Source: Anaeromyxobacter soli
GTDB lineage: Bacteria; Myxococcota; Myxococcia; Myxococcales; Anaeromyxobacteraceae
Assembly: GCF_022808855.1 (NCBI RefSeq)
Contig: NZ_JAKZLF010000014.1
Span: forward strand, 1-64,000
DNA: 64,000 nt
Direction of reading: 5' to 3'
Both the position numbers and the translations under genes were made by a program. Positions 63,175 to 64,000 of the stretch are shown here, in pieces. Each line of letters begins with the position of its first letter. The first letter of the stretch is position 1. The notes under the pieces were generated by a model. The model had not been told where the DNA came from. It made no database searches and was given only the letters and a program-made list of their open reading frames with translations.

Positions 63175-63612
63175 CTACGCGCCGACCTTCACCTGGATGG
63201 CGCGGGGCTTCGTCTCGGCACGCTTCGGCAGGTGGACGGTGAGTAAACCGTTCCTCGCCTCGGCGCGGATCTTCTCGGCGTCGACCGTGGCCGGCAGCGA
63301 GAACGAGCGCGTGAACGTCCCGTAGGCCAGCTCGATGCGGTGGTAGCTGTCGCGCCGCGCCTCGTTCTCGAGCTTCCGCTCGCCCCTGAGCGTGAGGACT
63401 CCGTTCTCGAACCGGATGTCTACGTCCTTCGGGTCAACCCCCGCGAGGTCGAAGCGGAGCGCCAACTCGTCGTCGTCCTCGAAGATGTCGCAGGGCGGAG
63501 TCCAGCCGACAGACTCGCTGGTCTTGTAGGCGCGATCGTCGAAAAGTCGGTTCATCTCGTCCTGGAGACGAGCGAGGTCACGGAAGGGCTCCCATCTCGT
63601 CGGCATCGCCAT
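63175..63612 (-). CDS. Small heat-shock protein (Hsp20 family)
   Basis: 145-residue alpha-crystallin-domain chaperone: WEPFRDLARLQDEMNRLFDD at the N-terminus, then PPCDIFEDDDELALRFDLAG, GVLTLRGERKLE, GTFTRSFSLPATVD, and ARNGLLTVHLPK near the end. AGGAGG abuts the first ATG (63621) directly, so the second ATG (63612), 9 bases from the Shine-Dalgarno, is the likely start. Confidence 0.93.
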   Translation of the reverse strand: MAMPTRWEPFRDLARLQDEMNRLFDDRAYKTSESVGWTPPCDIFEDDDELALRFDLAGVDPKDVDIRFENGVLTLRGERKLENEARRDSYHRIELAYGTFTRSFSLPATVDAEKIRAEARNGLLTVHLPKRAETKPRAIQVKVGA

Positions 63613-63760
63613 GATTTTCATCCTCCTTTTGGCAACGCGAACGTAAAGCGAGGTCGCGGGCTGTCAAACGGGAGGGCTTCGACCGAGCCTAAGTCCAAGT
63701 ACTGCCGGGAGATTCGTGCTTGACCGTCGCACCCACACCGTGCTACGGAGCGCGTCCCTT

Positions 63761-64000
63761 ATGATCATGGGTTCCATTGCCCGGCGGTACGCGCGGGCGC
63801 TCTTCAGCCTGGCTGCGGAGATGGGTCGAGTAGAGCCCTGGAGCGAGAGCCTCCAGTCCCTCAAGGAGGCTGTCGAGGGCTCTGACGATCTCCGCGACGT
63901 TCTGTCCAACCCGGTGTACTCGCGCGAGCAGCGGCGGGCCATCGTGGAGAAGCTCGCGGCCGCGTTCAGGCTCGAAGCCGAGCCCGCGAACCTGCTCCTC
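63761..64000 (+). CDS. atpH: ATP synthase F1 delta subunit (partial, runs off the window)
   Basis: The first 80 codons are visible: SIARRYARALFSLAAEMGRV, LSNPVYSREQRRAIVEKL. This is the N-terminal helical domain of the delta (OSCP) subunit of the F1 stalk. GGAG lies 10 bases before ATG 63761; the gene continues past 64000. Probably the start of the F1 part of the atp operon. Confidence 0.93.
   Translation, partial: MIMGSIARRYARALFSLAAEMGRVEPWSESLQSLKEAVEGSDDLRDVLSNPVYSREQRRAIVEKLAAAFRLEAEPANLLL

Overview
The window looks like the replication-origin side of the chromosome of a very GC-rich myxobacterium, probably Anaeromyxobacter or a close relative. That placement is inferred from protein features and gene order, not from a database search. 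The supporting signs are extreme GC at third codon positions, frequent GTG/TTG starts, dnaA-dnaN-recF-gyrB diverging from rpmH-rnpA-yidD-yidC-khpB, a parAB-bactofilin block with parS sites, a quinol NO reductase, and an ETF:menaquinone oxidoreductase-like membrane Fe-S protein.

Positions 1-12.4 kb: an outer-membrane porin-like gene diverges from a FadL / lipoprotein lipase-like hydrolase / FadL cluster that looks built for extracellular lipid breakdown and uptake. A short-chain dehydrogenase, a carboxylesterase and two MFS exporters follow. 12.5-20 kb: quinol-type nitric oxide reductase (norZ), an orphan CHASE3-like histidine kinase, a ThiF-nitroreductase fusion of the Rv1355c type, a divergent regulator whose receiver has lost its phospho-acceptor Asp, and a small XRE regulator behind a clear inverted-repeat operator.

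20-31.8 kb: a tightly overlapped four-gene cassette (membrane SpoIIE phosphatase, GNAT/autoinducer-synthase-like protein, HATPase switch kinase, STAS protein) is the best candidate for an undescribed signalling system. It is followed by a giant secreted subtilisin with eight CARDB repeats and a serine beta-lactamase-like hydrolase. 31.8-47.2 kb: tRNA-Phe, ileS-lspA-lgt (lipoprotein maturation), an ATP-grasp ligase, a monothiol DsbA-like protein, a Pro/Gly/His-rich lipoprotein, the EMO-like oxidoreductase with an alpha/beta hydrolase, an archaemetzincin-like protein lacking its catalytic Glu, tRNA-Gln and a FabH-like ketosynthase.

47.3-64 kb: gyrB, recF, dnaN and dnaA run leftward; rpmH to rsmG, parA, parB and bacM run rightward, so the dnaA/rpmH boundary is a strand switch as expected near oriC. 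DnaA-box-like sites lie between dnaA and dnaN. mnmE and mnmG are absent from their usual place. Between rsmG and parA is about 2.9 kb of mostly decayed DNA carrying a GYD-domain gene, a broken metalloprotease-like gene abutting a fragment of a second dnaN, an imperfect duplication, and five parS sites in 1.24 kb. The window ends in an hsp20 gene and the start of the ATP synthase operon (atpH).
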